A DNA stretch of 40,301 nucleotides from a virus, in IMG/VR virus record IMGVR_UViG_3300048672_000262, positions 1 to 40,301 of that record; one strand, 5' to 3'. Below the pieces are notes generated by a model. It did no database searches. It was not told the origin of the DNA and was given only the letters and a program-made list of their open reading frames with translations. Below are positions 6,248 to 14,799 of this stretch, one piece after another (the first letter of the stretch is position 1; the number at the start of each line of letters is the position of its first letter). A program made the position numbers and the translations under genes.

Positions 6248-7709
6248 ATGCTGTGTATGGTTTTGAATCTTGGTCCACCATCTCAACCGGAAAACCCCAA
6301 AGATCTTCAACATACTTCATTACGCGAGTCATGTCTTTTGATAAAACCTTATCACCATTTTTATAATACATTAATGTAAGCTTTCTTGTATTGTGGTGAT
6401 CGACATCTACTACCTCAATCTTAGGCATATAGTTTTCAGTTAGATACTGATCAGCAAGTGCTTTCCTAATCTTCTTAAATCCAGATTCGTCGTGGATAGC
6501 GGTAACATTATAATCACTTCTGCTATCATCGTTTAGCAAAAATAAACCCATCTTCCTGCATAGATTAGGTGTAAGGAACTGCCTAATAAAACTTTCGTCC
6601 CTATAGTTGGCTACAGCGTCAATGCATGCATCTACCCACGGTGTTCCTGCTAAATCTGGGAAATATTCTCTATCTTCGTCAGTAGGTTCTTCGCATACAC
6701 GCCTAATCTCGGAGAATATGTTAAATCCTAAGTAATATGGGTTAAATCCGCTGTAGTATTTGCTATCAAAGCCTGGTTGATATAATACATTGCCGTGCAA
6801 TTGATAAAACTCGAGCATTGCGCCATCAGACAGCAATCCCTTATCCCACAATCTATTCATCATGTAATAGTGCGTAAAGCTTGCCCAGCCCTCATTCAGT
6901 ACTTTAGTGCATCTCTGTGGTTCAAAGTATTGTGCTACCTTACGCACTATACGCAAAATCTCGCGCTGCCATGTTTCCAACTTAGGTGATTTCTTCTCAA
7001 GAAAATACAAGATATTTTCCTCAGGGTCTTTAATAAACTTAGGTACTTCTTTAGGTAAAACTTTGCCCACTGGTACTGTTTTCCAGAGTTCATTTACTTG
7101 CTCTTGAAGATACTTTTTTCTGTCAGCTTGTTTTTCTTGTTCCTGTGCAAGACTTAACTTTGCTGGACGATTATATCTATCAACTCCAAAATTCATTAGT
7201 GCATGTGCTGCGTCAAGTGTCTTCTCTACTCTATCAAACCCGTATTTTTCCTCGCAGCCTGTAATAAAGTTCTTAGCAAACACAAGATAATCCACAATGC
7301 TGCTTGCATCGGTCCATTGTTTGAACATGTAGTTATTCTTAAACACATGATTATGGCCGTATGCAGCATGTGCTAATACAAGCACCTGCGTAGTTGCCGA
7401 ATTTTCTTCCATTAAGAAGTTAATACACGGATTTGTGTTTAGGACCATTTCGTATGCCAGCCCGCGTTTACCCTTACGATATGCATCACTTTCTTGAGTG
7501 AACTGTTTACCGAAACTCCAGTGTTTATACATGACTGGTAGGCCAACACTTGCATAAGCGTCGAGCATCTGCTCACTTGTGATAACTTCCAGCTGATTAG
7601 GATAAATGTCTAACTTGAGTTCTGGTGCGATCTTGTCTAACTCGGCCATTGTTTTGGAGATAAGACTAAAATCCCATTCAGCACCTTCAAATAAATGTTT
7701 ACTTGGCAT
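6246..7709 (-). CDS. SpoVR family protein (YcgB-like)
   Basis: The 487-residue product matches the SpoVR/YcgB family along its length (E. coli YcgB is about 510 aa). Recognisable blocks include 'DIYPNQLEVITSEQMLDAY', 'HWSFGK', 'YEMVLNTNPC', 'HAAYGHNHVFKNN', 'GVDRYNRP', 'WQREILRIVRKVAQYF' and 'NEGWASF', a His/Glu-rich set suggesting metal binding. The biochemical function is not settled; family members take part in sporulation in Bacillus and in stress responses in proteobacteria. The start at 7709 is chosen because the family begins near it. It overlaps the YeaH stop by 11 bases, and the longer in-frame start at 7760 would add residues foreign to the family. It is the last gene of the prkA cassette, ended by a bidirectional terminator. 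Confidence 0.93.
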   Translation of the reverse strand: MPSKHLFEGAEWDFSLISKTMAELDKIAPELKLDIYPNQLEVITSEQMLDAYASVGLPVMYKHWSFGKQFTQESDAYRKGKRGLAYEMVLNTNPCINFLMEENSATTQVLVLAHAAYGHNHVFKNNYMFKQWTDASSIVDYLVFAKNFITGCEEKYGFDRVEKTLDAAHALMNFGVDRYNRPAKLSLAQEQEKQADRKKYLQEQVNELWKTVPVGKVLPKEVPKFIKDPEENILYFLEKKSPKLETWQREILRIVRKVAQYFEPQRCTKVLNEGWASFTHYYMMNRLWDKGLLSDGAMLEFYQLHGNVLYQPGFDSKYYSGFNPYYLGFNIFSEIRRVCEEPTDEDREYFPDLAGTPWVDACIDAVANYRDESFIRQFLTPNLCRKMGLFLLNDDSRSDYNVTAIHDESGFKKIRKALADQYLTENYMPKIEVVDVDHHNTRKLTLMYYKNGDKVLSKDMTRVMKYVEDLWGFPVEMVDQDSKPYTA

Positions 7710-8979
7710 TTTTGTCTTTCTTTGTAAATATTTTTCTAAATGCAGATACCACAGCGTCAACAGAGTTGATGCTTATTAGCTCTAAATTTTCATGCTCGTG
7801 TTTTAGTGAATTCATAACATCATGCACATTGGTAGCATCGTTTATACTTCTATACGAATTTTGTTGCAATACTTCGTTATAAACGTAATATTGGCATTTT
7901 GGTATTAGCACAGACAATTCCTCACGTAATGCAGGATTGTCGTTCTCAAAATTGTCGCCATCGGAGGCTTGGACACAATATACATTCCATGCATCGAGCG
8001 GGTATCGTTCCTGCACAATTTCGTTTACTACTTTAACACCTGTGCTAACTAATGTGCCGCCACTTTCTTGCCCGTAGAAAAACTCGTGTTCGGTACACTC
8101 TGATGCTTCGGTCGTATGTTTAACAAAGACAATGTCGACCTTCTGATATTTGCGTTGCAAGAATAGATATAATAACAAGAAGAATCTTTTTGCTGTATCC
8201 TTCTCGTCTTTTCCCATGCTGCCCGATACATCCATTAAGCAAAATACAACAGCCTGGCTATTTGGTAGAGGTACATTTGAGTGACGTTTATATCTCACAT
8301 CAACTTGGTCAATATATGCTATAGCAAGCCTGCGTCTACGCAACGCTTCTATTTCTGATTCTATGACTGCTCTTAAATCAGGATCTGTAACCGATAATAA
8401 TTCTTTTTCTTTTTCTTTTATTTTCCTGTCAAGCGGAAATGCTAACGCAATCTTTCTACCTAACGCATTTTTCATGCTTCGCTCTAAGTCGAGATTATTT
8501 GGACTACCGGAAGTAGAGAAACCAGTTCGCTTTCTTGCAAAAGTTACTGCTGCATTTTCGCTTTCTTTTATTAGATCAGGGAGTTCTAAATCCTCGAAAA
8601 GAATATCCAAATATTCTTCTTTGGATATAGAGAAGACAAAGTCGTCTGAACCCTCACCGCTGTCACTTGCATCGCCTTTGCCGCGACCACTTCCGCCACC
8701 ATCTCTCTTAATCTTATCGCCGGGCACGAATTCTTTGTTGCCTGGTAAGACCCTGTCCCATACACCTTTTCGGCGATCGTAGTCAAACTGTGGTTCGGAA
8801 ACATCATCCTTAGAAATAGAGATAGATTCTCCATCGTTGGATGTTATATCTCTATTTACACTCTTTTCACGAACCTTCTGTTTAACCCATTCTTTTGTAC
8901 GACCGAGGAAACGCTGTCTGTTAGACAGGTTTTTCCCTTTAGGGTTAACCCGTCTATCGATAATAGTGTAATCACTCAT
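7699..8979 (-). CDS. yeaH: YeaH/YhbH family protein (DUF444, VWA-like)
   Basis: At 426 residues it equals the bacterial YeaH length. It opens with the family's 'YTIIDRRVNPKGKNLSNRQRF' region, followed by a Gly/Asp-rich linker (about 93-112). A VWA-type domain follows with a MIDAS motif 'MDVSGSMG' (D250, S252, S254) and 'SDGDN' near residue 343. In bacteria yeaH is co-transcribed with prkA/yeaG and the products act together in nitrogen-starvation and stationary-phase responses; YeaH probably acts as an adaptor or substrate. It lies three bases after prkA and overlaps the SpoVR gene, so all three are one transcription unit. All expected family segments are present, with no sign of decay. Confidence 0.95.
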   Translation of the reverse strand: MSDYTIIDRRVNPKGKNLSNRQRFLGRTKEWVKQKVREKSVNRDITSNDGESISISKDDVSEPQFDYDRRKGVWDRVLPGNKEFVPGDKIKRDGGGSGRGKGDASDSGEGSDDFVFSISKEEYLDILFEDLELPDLIKESENAAVTFARKRTGFSTSGSPNNLDLERSMKNALGRKIALAFPLDRKIKEKEKELLSVTDPDLRAVIESEIEALRRRRLAIAYIDQVDVRYKRHSNVPLPNSQAVVFCLMDVSGSMGKDEKDTAKRFFLLLYLFLQRKYQKVDIVFVKHTTEASECTEHEFFYGQESGGTLVSTGVKVVNEIVQERYPLDAWNVYCVQASDGDNFENDNPALREELSVLIPKCQYYVYNEVLQQNSYRSINDATNVHDVMNSLKHEHENLELISINSVDAVVSAFRKIFTKKDKNAK

Positions 8980-8982
8980 AGC

Positions 8983-10923
8983 TTAAGAGCTCTTTTGAGT
9001 TCTCATATGCCATTCTACAAGTCTCTTAACTTGCATCGCAGTATATCCCTTTGACATCATCCTTTTAACAAACTCGTCGTGTTTCTTCTGATCTTCGTCT
9101 TTACTCTTAGCACTGAAACTAATAACTGGCAGTAGTTCTTCTGTGCTTGCAAACATCTTGCGCTCGATTACTTCGCGTAGCTTCTCATACGAAGTCCACT
9201 TAACGCCATTGCCGCCATTCTTAGCACTCGCACGCAATACAAAATTAACAACCTCATTGCGGAAATCTTTTGGATTAGCAATGCCCGCTGGCTTCTCAAT
9301 CTTTTCAAGTTCCTTGTTAAGGATAGCACGATCAAACAAGTTGCCTGTGTCAGGGTCTTTGTAGTCGATTTCCTGAATCCATGCATCTGCATATTCTACA
9401 TAACGATCGAACAAATTCTGACCGTAATCGCTGTAGCTTTCTAAGTAAGCTTTCTGGATTTCGTTGCTCAACTGCTCAGCATACTTAGGTGCAAGGTATT
9501 CTTTGATGAAGTTAATATACTTTTCTTGTTTCTCTTCACCAAACTGCTCTTGTTTAATTGCTTCTTCTAATACAAACATTAAGTGCACAGGATCTGCAGC
9601 AATTTCCGATGAATCAAAGTTAAATGTCTTTGATAAAATCTTAAATGCAAAGCGTGTGCTAATACCTGCCATACCTTCATCGACTCCGGCTGCATCGCGG
9701 TACTCTTGCAAGCTCTTTGCCTTTGGATCGCTGTCTTTAATAGCTTCGCCGTCATACACTCTCATCTTGCTAAACGCATTTGAGTTTTCATGCTCGTTTA
9801 AGCGAGTCAATACGCAGAATTTTGACAAGATATCTAATGTCTCAGCAGCGCAAGGTGCATTGCCTAGGCTAGATCCTTCTAGCATCTTGGAATAAATGTT
9901 CTTTTCGTCGGTAATACGCAGGCAATACGGCACCTTAACAACATAAACGCGGTCAATAAATGCCTCGTTATTTTTGTTGTTTTTAAAGGTCTGCCATTCG
10001 CTCTCATTGCTGTGTGCTAACACAACACCATTGAACGGAATAGCACTAATACCTTCGGTACCTACATAGTTGCCTTCCTGTGTAGCAGTAAGCAGTGGGT
10101 GCAGCATCTTGATAGGTGCCTTAAACATTTCCACAAACTCCATCAGGCCCTGATTACCACGGCACAATGCGCCAGAGAATGAATAACTGTCTGGGTCATT
10201 CTGGTCAAAATGCTCCAACATGCGGATATTGGTTTTACCAACCAAGTTACTAATGTCCTGATTGTTGTCGTCACCTGGCTCAGTCTTAATGACGCCAATT
10301 TGTTCCAACTTGCTAGGGAACACTTTCACAACCTTAAACTTTGTTTTGTCGTTGCCATATTCTTTCAGGCGTTTGATTGCCCACGGGCTTAATACATCCG
10401 ACAGGTAACGCTTAGGGATACCATATTCCTTTTCGAGCACGGCACCGTATTGGTCTTTGCTGAACAAGTTCAGTGGTGATTCAAACACAGGGCTTAGGTT
10501 GCCATCTGCATCTGCTAGTACATAAATTGGGAATTTTTGGATTAACTCTTTTAGGCGTTCTGCTAAAGAGCTTTTGCCGCCACCAACTGGGCCTAATAGA
10601 TAAAGGATTTGTTTCTTTTCTTCTAATCCCTGAGCAGCATGGGTAAAGTAGCCTACAATGCGCTCTACAGCTTCTTCCATACCATAGAAATCGTTAAATG
10701 CTGGATAGCGTTTAATAGTTCTGTTGTTAAATATCCGGCTTAGGCGGGAATCTTTATGTGTATTGACAAGTTCGGGTTCGCCGATTGCCATTAACATGCG
10801 TTCAGCAGCCGAGGAATACAACATTTTGTCATCTTTGCACCCTTCGAGATACTCCTGAATGGTTAAAGTTTCCTGACGAAGATTGTTTTTTTCGTCTGCA
10901 AGCATCTTAAAAAGGTCAGCCAT
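8983..10923 (-). CDS. prkA: PrkA serine protein kinase / AAA+ protein (YeaG-like), full length
   Basis: The 646-residue protein is collinear with bacterial PrkA/YeaG (about 640-644 aa). Many long blocks appear nearly unchanged from the enterobacterial protein, including 'AAERMLMAIGEPELV', the Walker A 'GPVGGGKSSLAERL' (111-118 core), 'GALCRGNQGLMEFVEMFKAP', 'ILAHSNESEW'-type and 'FIDRVYVVKVPYCLRI'. The C-terminal 'YEKLREVIERKMF' and final 'KSS' also match. PrkA combines an AAA+ ATPase core with a kinase-related C-terminal region; serine kinase activity, and in Bacillus a protease-like activity, have been reported. AGGAG precedes the start, and a GATAAATA element lies in the leader region. This phage copy is complete and presumably active. 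Its role in infection is unknown; stress or starvation reprogramming is an inference. Confidence 0.96.
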   Translation of the reverse strand: MADLFKMLADEKNNLRQETLTIQEYLEGCKDDKMLYSSAAERMLMAIGEPELVNTHKDSRLSRIFNNRTIKRYPAFNDFYGMEEAVERIVGYFTHAAQGLEEKKQILYLLGPVGGGKSSLAERLKELIQKFPIYVLADADGNLSPVFESPLNLFSKDQYGAVLEKEYGIPKRYLSDVLSPWAIKRLKEYGNDKTKFKVVKVFPSKLEQIGVIKTEPGDDNNQDISNLVGKTNIRMLEHFDQNDPDSYSFSGALCRGNQGLMEFVEMFKAPIKMLHPLLTATQEGNYVGTEGISAIPFNGVVLAHSNESEWQTFKNNKNNEAFIDRVYVVKVPYCLRITDEKNIYSKMLEGSSLGNAPCAAETLDILSKFCVLTRLNEHENSNAFSKMRVYDGEAIKDSDPKAKSLQEYRDAAGVDEGMAGISTRFAFKILSKTFNFDSSEIAADPVHLMFVLEEAIKQEQFGEEKQEKYINFIKEYLAPKYAEQLSNEIQKAYLESYSDYGQNLFDRYVEYADAWIQEIDYKDPDTGNLFDRAILNKELEKIEKPAGIANPKDFRNEVVNFVLRASAKNGGNGVKWTSYEKLREVIERKMFASTEELLPVISFSAKSKDEDQKKHDEFVKRMMSKGYTAMQVKRLVEWHMRTQKSS

Positions 10924-10965
10924 GGATTGCTCCTGTTATGTTAACTTAATTCTATACCACTTAAA

Positions 10966-10973
10966 TATTTATC
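10966..10973 (-). promoter_or_regulatory. Late-type promoter octamer (GATAAATA) for the prkA cassette
   Basis: GATAAATA on the minus strand lies 43 bases before the prkA ATG, with an AGGAG ribosome site between. It is the only promoter-like element I find in the 88-base gap between nadV and prkA, implying late or continued expression of the cassette. Confidence 0.55.
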
Positions 10974-11011
10974 AAATAACGGGACTTATGGCTGACTTTT
11001 AAATACAGCTA

Positions 11012-12469
11012 TTATAGATTAGAATTAGCCCTTACTTCATCAAATGTTTGTGTGAATGTAACTTCACCATCTTCGTAGTAAGTAACCAATGCATCTACAG
11101 AACCGTTCTCTACCCCTGTATAATACACGTCTTTGCCGTATGCTGCACCCTTTTCACTGAAAAGTGTAACACGGCCCTTCTTAGAGGATTTACCCTGGTC
11201 AGTAACAGGATCCTTAAACACATCACGCCATACAAGCTCATTAATGATACGAGTTTCAAACAACGCGTCATTTTCTTTACTCTGTACCCGACTGCGTGTG
11301 CGCTCACGTACACCCACTGCACTACATTTCATAGCAAACTTTTGTGTGTCTCGGTCACATTGTTGCAACAGTCCGCCACCCATACCAAACGCTATGTTAT
11401 CAGCGCTCCACCCGCCCACATCAACAACTGTACGCAGTATGGTAGACAAACTAATGCTATTAATACCGTCACCCCAAATAATGCGAACATTATTAAGAGT
11501 TTTGTACCCCTTGGCATTTGTAGTATAACCAAACTTGTCTCCGAGTACCCGAAGCATTTTTGGCACAACCACAGCAGGGTCTCCAGAATCGGGGCGAATA
11601 ACAACAGTAGCACCAGAGTTGATAACATCATCTTTTAGTTCCGTTCCCCACATTTCGCAGGCTTTGTAAATATCATACGAGTCGGATACCACGGCAAGAA
11701 TTTTTCCGTTACCACCAAACTGTTTCACCATATTACGGTAAGCGTCTACTTCGTTGTCTCGACCCCAACTTGTGATGGTACTGTGTTCAGCGGCTGGGAT
11801 TGAGAATCCTGCCACATCACCACCGTATACATCCATAACATGCAGAACACCAGACATAGTATCCGTACCCATGAAATTGACCAGGTGCGCGGCACCACCG
11901 ATAGCAGCACTCTCTCCAGAAGAAACGCCGCGGGCACCAAAATCATGCAGCTTAAAACCAATAGTAGTAGGGTCACCAGATTTCTCCAAGTAGTTTAAAA
12001 TTTCTTGTTTGATGTGCCAGGATGTGGTACCAACAGTGGTAGGATACCAGATAGCACGGAGTGCTGGTGTCTCTACCCATGTAGTAAGCCAGAAGCACTT
12101 AGGATCTGTATTTTCAATAGTAGCCAATACATTTTTAGTAGGCACAATCATGCCTTCTTTCACTGCACGGATGCGAAGTGGCAATTTGCCGCCCAGTTTG
12201 TTGACGATATACATCCAACCATCGTAGTTAAATGGCTCGCCGTGTGCAGTCCAAATTTTGTTTGCAATTTCTACATCTTCTTTTGTAACGCGCACCTTTG
12301 CTAGTCGTTTAGCAAATGCCTGGATACCAAGAAATTCAGTGCGATCGTATTTTCCACCACGTGATTCAATGTAAGAGTAAACATACTCTGTGCCTGCAGG
12401 ATATTGTTTCCACATTGACACTTTGTAACTGTCGGTGTCAAGTAAAATGCTATTCATCAAATTGTTCAT
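11012..12469 (-). CDS. nadV: Nicotinamide phosphoribosyltransferase (NAMPT)
   Basis: The 485-residue protein is full length for NAMPT/NadV, which joins nicotinamide to PRPP to give NMN. The phosphate-binding 'KLHDFGARGVSS' is at 173-184. The catalytic histidine is H229 in 'IPAAEHSTITSWG'. 'VVSDSYD', 'VIRPDSGDP' and 'GMGGGLLQ' are all in place. An AGGAAC ribosome site precedes the ATG. It has its own sigma70-like promoter with a perfect six-bp dyad. With NadM-Nudix encoded 1.2 kb upstream in the same direction, it completes a two-step nicotinamide-to-NAD+ salvage path, as in KVP40-type phages. Such pathways can restore NAD+ after NAD-consuming bacterial defences act. Confidence 0.97.
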   Translation of the reverse strand: MNNLMNSILLDTDSYKVSMWKQYPAGTEYVYSYIESRGGKYDRTEFLGIQAFAKRLAKVRVTKEDVEIANKIWTAHGEPFNYDGWMYIVNKLGGKLPLRIRAVKEGMIVPTKNVLATIENTDPKCFWLTTWVETPALRAIWYPTTVGTTSWHIKQEILNYLEKSGDPTTIGFKLHDFGARGVSSGESAAIGGAAHLVNFMGTDTMSGVLHVMDVYGGDVAGFSIPAAEHSTITSWGRDNEVDAYRNMVKQFGGNGKILAVVSDSYDIYKACEMWGTELKDDVINSGATVVIRPDSGDPAVVVPKMLRVLGDKFGYTTNAKGYKTLNNVRIIWGDGINSISLSTILRTVVDVGGWSADNIAFGMGGGLLQQCDRDTQKFAMKCSAVGVRERTRSRVQSKENDALFETRIINELVWRDVFKDPVTDQGKSSKKGRVTLFSEKGAAYGKDVYYTGVENGSVDALVTYYEDGEVTFTQTFDEVRANSNL

Positions 12470-12522
12470 AATAAAGTTCCTTTATTTTATATGCCCAATG
12501 TCTATCATCGGGACTTGTTTTA

Positions 12523-12551
12523 AGTATAACATAGCACCGTTGCTATATCAA
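12523..12551 (-). promoter_or_regulatory. Sigma70-like promoter with perfect spacer dyad upstream of nadV
   Basis: Minus strand TTGATA (12546-12551), 17-base spacer, TATACT (12523-12528) with TG one base before the -10 (extended -10). The inverted repeat ATAGCA-N4-TGCTAT (12531-12546) fills the spacer. The predicted start is about 12516, giving a leader of about 47 bases. Confidence 0.7.
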
Positions 12552-12778
12552 CCATTCTTCAGCTTAAACATAATAATCTCATCTTCAGTGTATTGGTAAT
12601 TGCTACCAAGTCTATCTTTATAATAGGCAGTGGTGCCATTAACAAATTCAAATATAGAATCTGCATAAAATCTCATCTGAAGATTTATGCCACCTATTCC
12701 GGCCGGAGCATTAAGTGCCAATACTGGCGGCACACTATGATTATCTTGCGCCCACTCGGAGAAGGTAAGGTAAATCAT
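12548..12778 (-). CDS. Hypothetical small protein (76 aa)
   Basis: No family is recognised with confidence. It is a short alpha/beta-looking protein beginning 'MIYLTFSEWAQDN' and ending 'YTEDEIIMFKLKNG'. That ending faintly recalls the 'D-x-D-A-x-A-F-x-L-x-F-G' tail of other small proteins in this window. Its ATG overlaps the upstream gene's stop as ATGA, so it is translationally coupled. It is the last gene of the nadM transcription unit; the nadV -35 overlaps its end. Confidence 0.6.
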   Translation of the reverse strand: MIYLTFSEWAQDNHSVPPVLALNAPAGIGGINLQMRFYADSIFEFVNGTTAYYKDRLGSNYQYTEDEIIMFKLKNG

Positions 12779-13131
12779 TTTATGCCCAGTAGTGCTTTTT
12801 CTTTCTTTGTTAATTTAGCTAGCGCGGTAGCCAGTGCAGCTTCCCTTTTTTCCTGATCCTTGTTAAGTTTGTCAATACGCGCTTGTTCTGCAGCATCAGC
12901 AGCCTTATGTTTAGGCCACCATACCTTAACTTCGCTATCAGTGAGCACTTCGCTAATTACAGCCCCAATATCAACTGTGTTTTTGACATCGTTGCCGGCA
13001 ACTGCATTAATTGTTTCCAACGCAGTTAGTGCTCTGCAGGCCATCCTGGCTAGCATATCCATTTTGTCCTGTGTTTCTTTGCTACCGCGTGAGCTGTAGC
13101 TGGGTGTATCATCGTAACTTCTGCAAGGCAT
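12775..13131 (-). CDS. Hypothetical protein with C-terminal coiled coil (118 aa)
   Basis: The protein begins 'MPCRSYDD', an opening I associate with small uncharacterised proteins of T4-like aquatic phages. It continues with a helical region ('KMDMLARMACRALTALETI') and finishes with an Ala/Lys/Glu-rich coiled coil (about residues 78-115). AGGAG lies at good distance from the ATG. It is in the nadM operon, followed by a coupled small gene. Function unknown. Confidence 0.65.
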   Translation of the reverse strand: MPCRSYDDTPSYSSRGSKETQDKMDMLARMACRALTALETINAVAGNDVKNTVDIGAVISEVLTDSEVKVWWPKHKAADAAEQARIDKLNKDQEKREAALATALAKLTKKEKALLGIK

Positions 13132-13140
13132 AGTATTCTC

Positions 13141-13389
13141 CTATTGAATGGTTGGTAAATCGTACGGGATGTCTTTACTCATTGTACACCCATGGGTTAA
13201 ACAATAAGCAACAGCATCACTCTCGTTGTCAAATCTTAAATGTGGGGCAGCATTATTGATCATATGATCATTCCACCCGCCGGCAAAATACTCTACTCTG
13301 TCTCCGTAACCGTGTTCGCCGAGTGTTTTAGCAAGTTGATAGAAATCATTCCTGCCATTCATTCTTTTAATACGAACATAGTAATACAT
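13141..13389 (-). CDS. Small protein of a recurring 'DAxAFCLxFG' type (82 aa)
   Basis: No named family. The N-terminus is a beta-strand-like 'MYYYVRIKRMNG', and the C-terminus carries 'LRFDNESDAVAYCLTHG'. A similar ending occurs in the 68-aa and 77-aa proteins at 36.9-37.3 kb, suggesting a paralogous family of small alpha/beta phage proteins. Its ATG overlaps the upstream stop (TAATG). It is a member of the nadM operon. Confidence 0.6.
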   Translation of the reverse strand: MYYYVRIKRMNGRNDFYQLAKTLGEHGYGDRVEYFAGGWNDHMINNAAPHLRFDNESDAVAYCLTHGCTMSKDIPYDLPTIQ

Positions 13390-13715
13390 TAGTTTGCACT
13401 CCTCATTTTGCTCGAAATCTCAGGGGCAACGGTGTGTTTATCTTTAGTAAACGTTCTTATGTAATGATGTTTCCACTGCTCACTTGGACCACTACCATCT
13501 TTCATATAAAAATCAGCGTTACAGCAATGCATATGCACAGCAAGAACATCAATCCAGTCTAGGCGATCAATTCTTCCTACAAGACAGTATGCATTACTTG
13601 TCCTAAGGTAGCCATCCTGCTCTAACTTATGCGCCCAAACGGGTGCTTCCAGCTCGTTTGGCTCTTTTGGCCCGAGCGTAATGTCGTCTCTAGATGCTTT
13701 AACTTTCCAGTTCAT
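13389..13715 (-). CDS. Hypothetical protein coupled to nadM (108 aa)
   Basis: No family is recognised. The start at 13715 is preferred over an in-frame ATG at 13730 because it overlaps the nadM stop as ATGA. The protein contains 'PVWAHKLEQDGYLRTSNAY' and several Cys, His and Trp residues in the middle ('AVHMHCCNADFYM'), perhaps a small folded domain. Translational coupling suggests it is made along with NadM, but there is no evidence that it works in NAD metabolism. Confidence 0.55.
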   Translation of the reverse strand: MNWKVKASRDDITLGPKEPNELEAPVWAHKLEQDGYLRTSNAYCLVGRIDRLDWIDVLAVHMHCCNADFYMKDGSGPSEQWKHHYIRTFTKDKHTVAPEISSKMRSAN

Positions 13716-14740
13716 ACGCCAATTGCCCATTGAATAATTTCATAATGGTCTTCAAAGCATTCTTCACTTTTTACTTCTGCTATAGGCACCCATTTAGCCT
13801 TTTCAGCATCGTCACTACCTTTTACTTTAGGTAATTCACCGTCTGGTAATAGAATTTTGAATGCATGTGTAATGATGCGCCCACGTGGGCTACGATCTAT
13901 GGCATCAAAGACTCTCTGACCTTTAATACTACCACGCAAAACTGGTGCAGGTACTTTAATAAGTGTTTCTTCTCGCAATTCCCTTAGCATAGCGTCTTCT
14001 ACAGACTTATCTGTATTTGCATTTACATACCCTCCGGGTAGTGCCCACAATCCTTTACCTGGCTCAGCTCTACGTTTGATCAGTAAGATATGTGCAGAAC
14101 AAATCACTGCTGCATCACTTGTTACAAAGATCGGTGGATAGGGCAAACTGGCATACGGTTTCTTGCACTCTATAATGAACTCACGTTCCTTAATAATCTG
14201 CTCAAATTCTTTTGTATTTCGGAAATTCTCAAGGAAAGTAAATACATTTGCAGGAACAACATGCTTAATGAAGTTCATGTTAACATCGCGCTTAAAATAC
14301 AGATCACGAATGTTTGTAGCATTCAGGGGCTCGATGATTTCGACTTCCTCTAATTCCCACTGCGGAAACATGTCTAAATAATCAGATGACATGTCTTTTT
14401 TGTGGCCGATTATGCCGATCTTTTCACCAGCATATGTGTATCCTGCAACAATGGCTTGAATTCTAATTGCCCAAGCTTGATCGTTGTAAATTGTGTCGGT
14501 ATTTGTTGCAAGACGAATGCTTGCATTCTTATCGCCTACCTGATAAACCATTTTAAGCATGCCGGTACGCTCAAAGGCTGTAAAAGGGTTCTTGTATGTA
14601 CGTGGTTGGTCTGCACTTCCAACAATAATCACAACTTGTTTTGCAAGTTCTGTTGCACGACGGATAATCTCGACGTGTGCATTGTGGATTGGCTGAAATC
14701 GTCCGATGAGGACTAGGGTGTCATATTTTTTATTTGTCAT
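13712..14740 (-). CDS. nadM: Bifunctional NMN adenylyltransferase / Nudix hydrolase
   Basis: The 342-residue protein has two domains. The N-terminal nucleotidyltransferase domain has 'GRFQPIHNAH' (H19 and H22) and a late 'NATNIRD' (140-146), typical of NadM-type NMN adenylyltransferases that make NAD+ from NMN and ATP. The C-terminal domain (from about 200) has a Nudix box beginning 'GGYVNANTD' with 'RELREET' at 253-259; related fusions in bacteria hydrolyse ADP-ribose. It follows a strong sigma70-like promoter embedded in a ten-bp dyad. NadV provides its substrate, so the two enzymes make a complete nicotinamide-to-NAD+ pathway, and the Nudix half could recycle ADP-ribose left by NADases. 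Confidence 0.95.
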   Translation of the reverse strand: MTNKKYDTLVLIGRFQPIHNAHVEIIRRATELAKQVVIIVGSADQPRTYKNPFTAFERTGMLKMVYQVGDKNASIRLATNTDTIYNDQAWAIRIQAIVAGYTYAGEKIGIIGHKKDMSSDYLDMFPQWELEEVEIIEPLNATNIRDLYFKRDVNMNFIKHVVPANVFTFLENFRNTKEFEQIIKEREFIIECKKPYASLPYPPIFVTSDAAVICSAHILLIKRRAEPGKGLWALPGGYVNANTDKSVEDAMLRELREETLIKVPAPVLRGSIKGQRVFDAIDRSPRGRIITHAFKILLPDGELPKVKGSDDAEKAKWVPIAEVKSEECFEDHYEIIQWAIGV

Positions 14741-14791
14741 TTCTAAATCCTAGAAAAGTAATTACAACTGAGTCTATCTCTGTTGTGTAGT

Positions 14792-14799
14792 TATTTAGC
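14792..14799 (-). promoter_or_regulatory. Late-type octamer (GCTAAATA) inside the nadM dyad
   Basis: GCTAAATA on the minus strand begins within one arm of the nadM dyad, about 52 bases before the nadM start. It would allow late transcription in addition to the sigma70-like promoter. Confidence 0.4.

Noticed and set aside
8363-8782. 139-residue plus-strand frame inside yeaH
   Set aside because: Ser/Pro/Leu-rich shadow opposite the linker of YeaH; no ribosome site.
9464-9895. 143-residue plus-strand frame inside prkA
   Set aside because: Shadow of a strongly conserved gene; no start signals and no recognisable protein pattern.
11011-11016. TATAAT on the minus strand at the nadV stop codon
   Set aside because: There is no -35 at the right distance (TGAAGT) and it is formed by the end of the nadV coding sequence.
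11048-11638. 196-residue plus-strand open frame antisense to nadV
   Set aside because: It lies wholly inside the NAMPT coding region, has no ribosome site or promoter, and its translation looks like reverse-strand codon shadow (Cys/Ile/Thr-rich, no motif).
12483-12492. ATAAAATA-like element just upstream of nadV
   Set aside because: It lies directly against the ribosome site and differs from the late octamer; the upstream sigma70-like promoter is more convincing.
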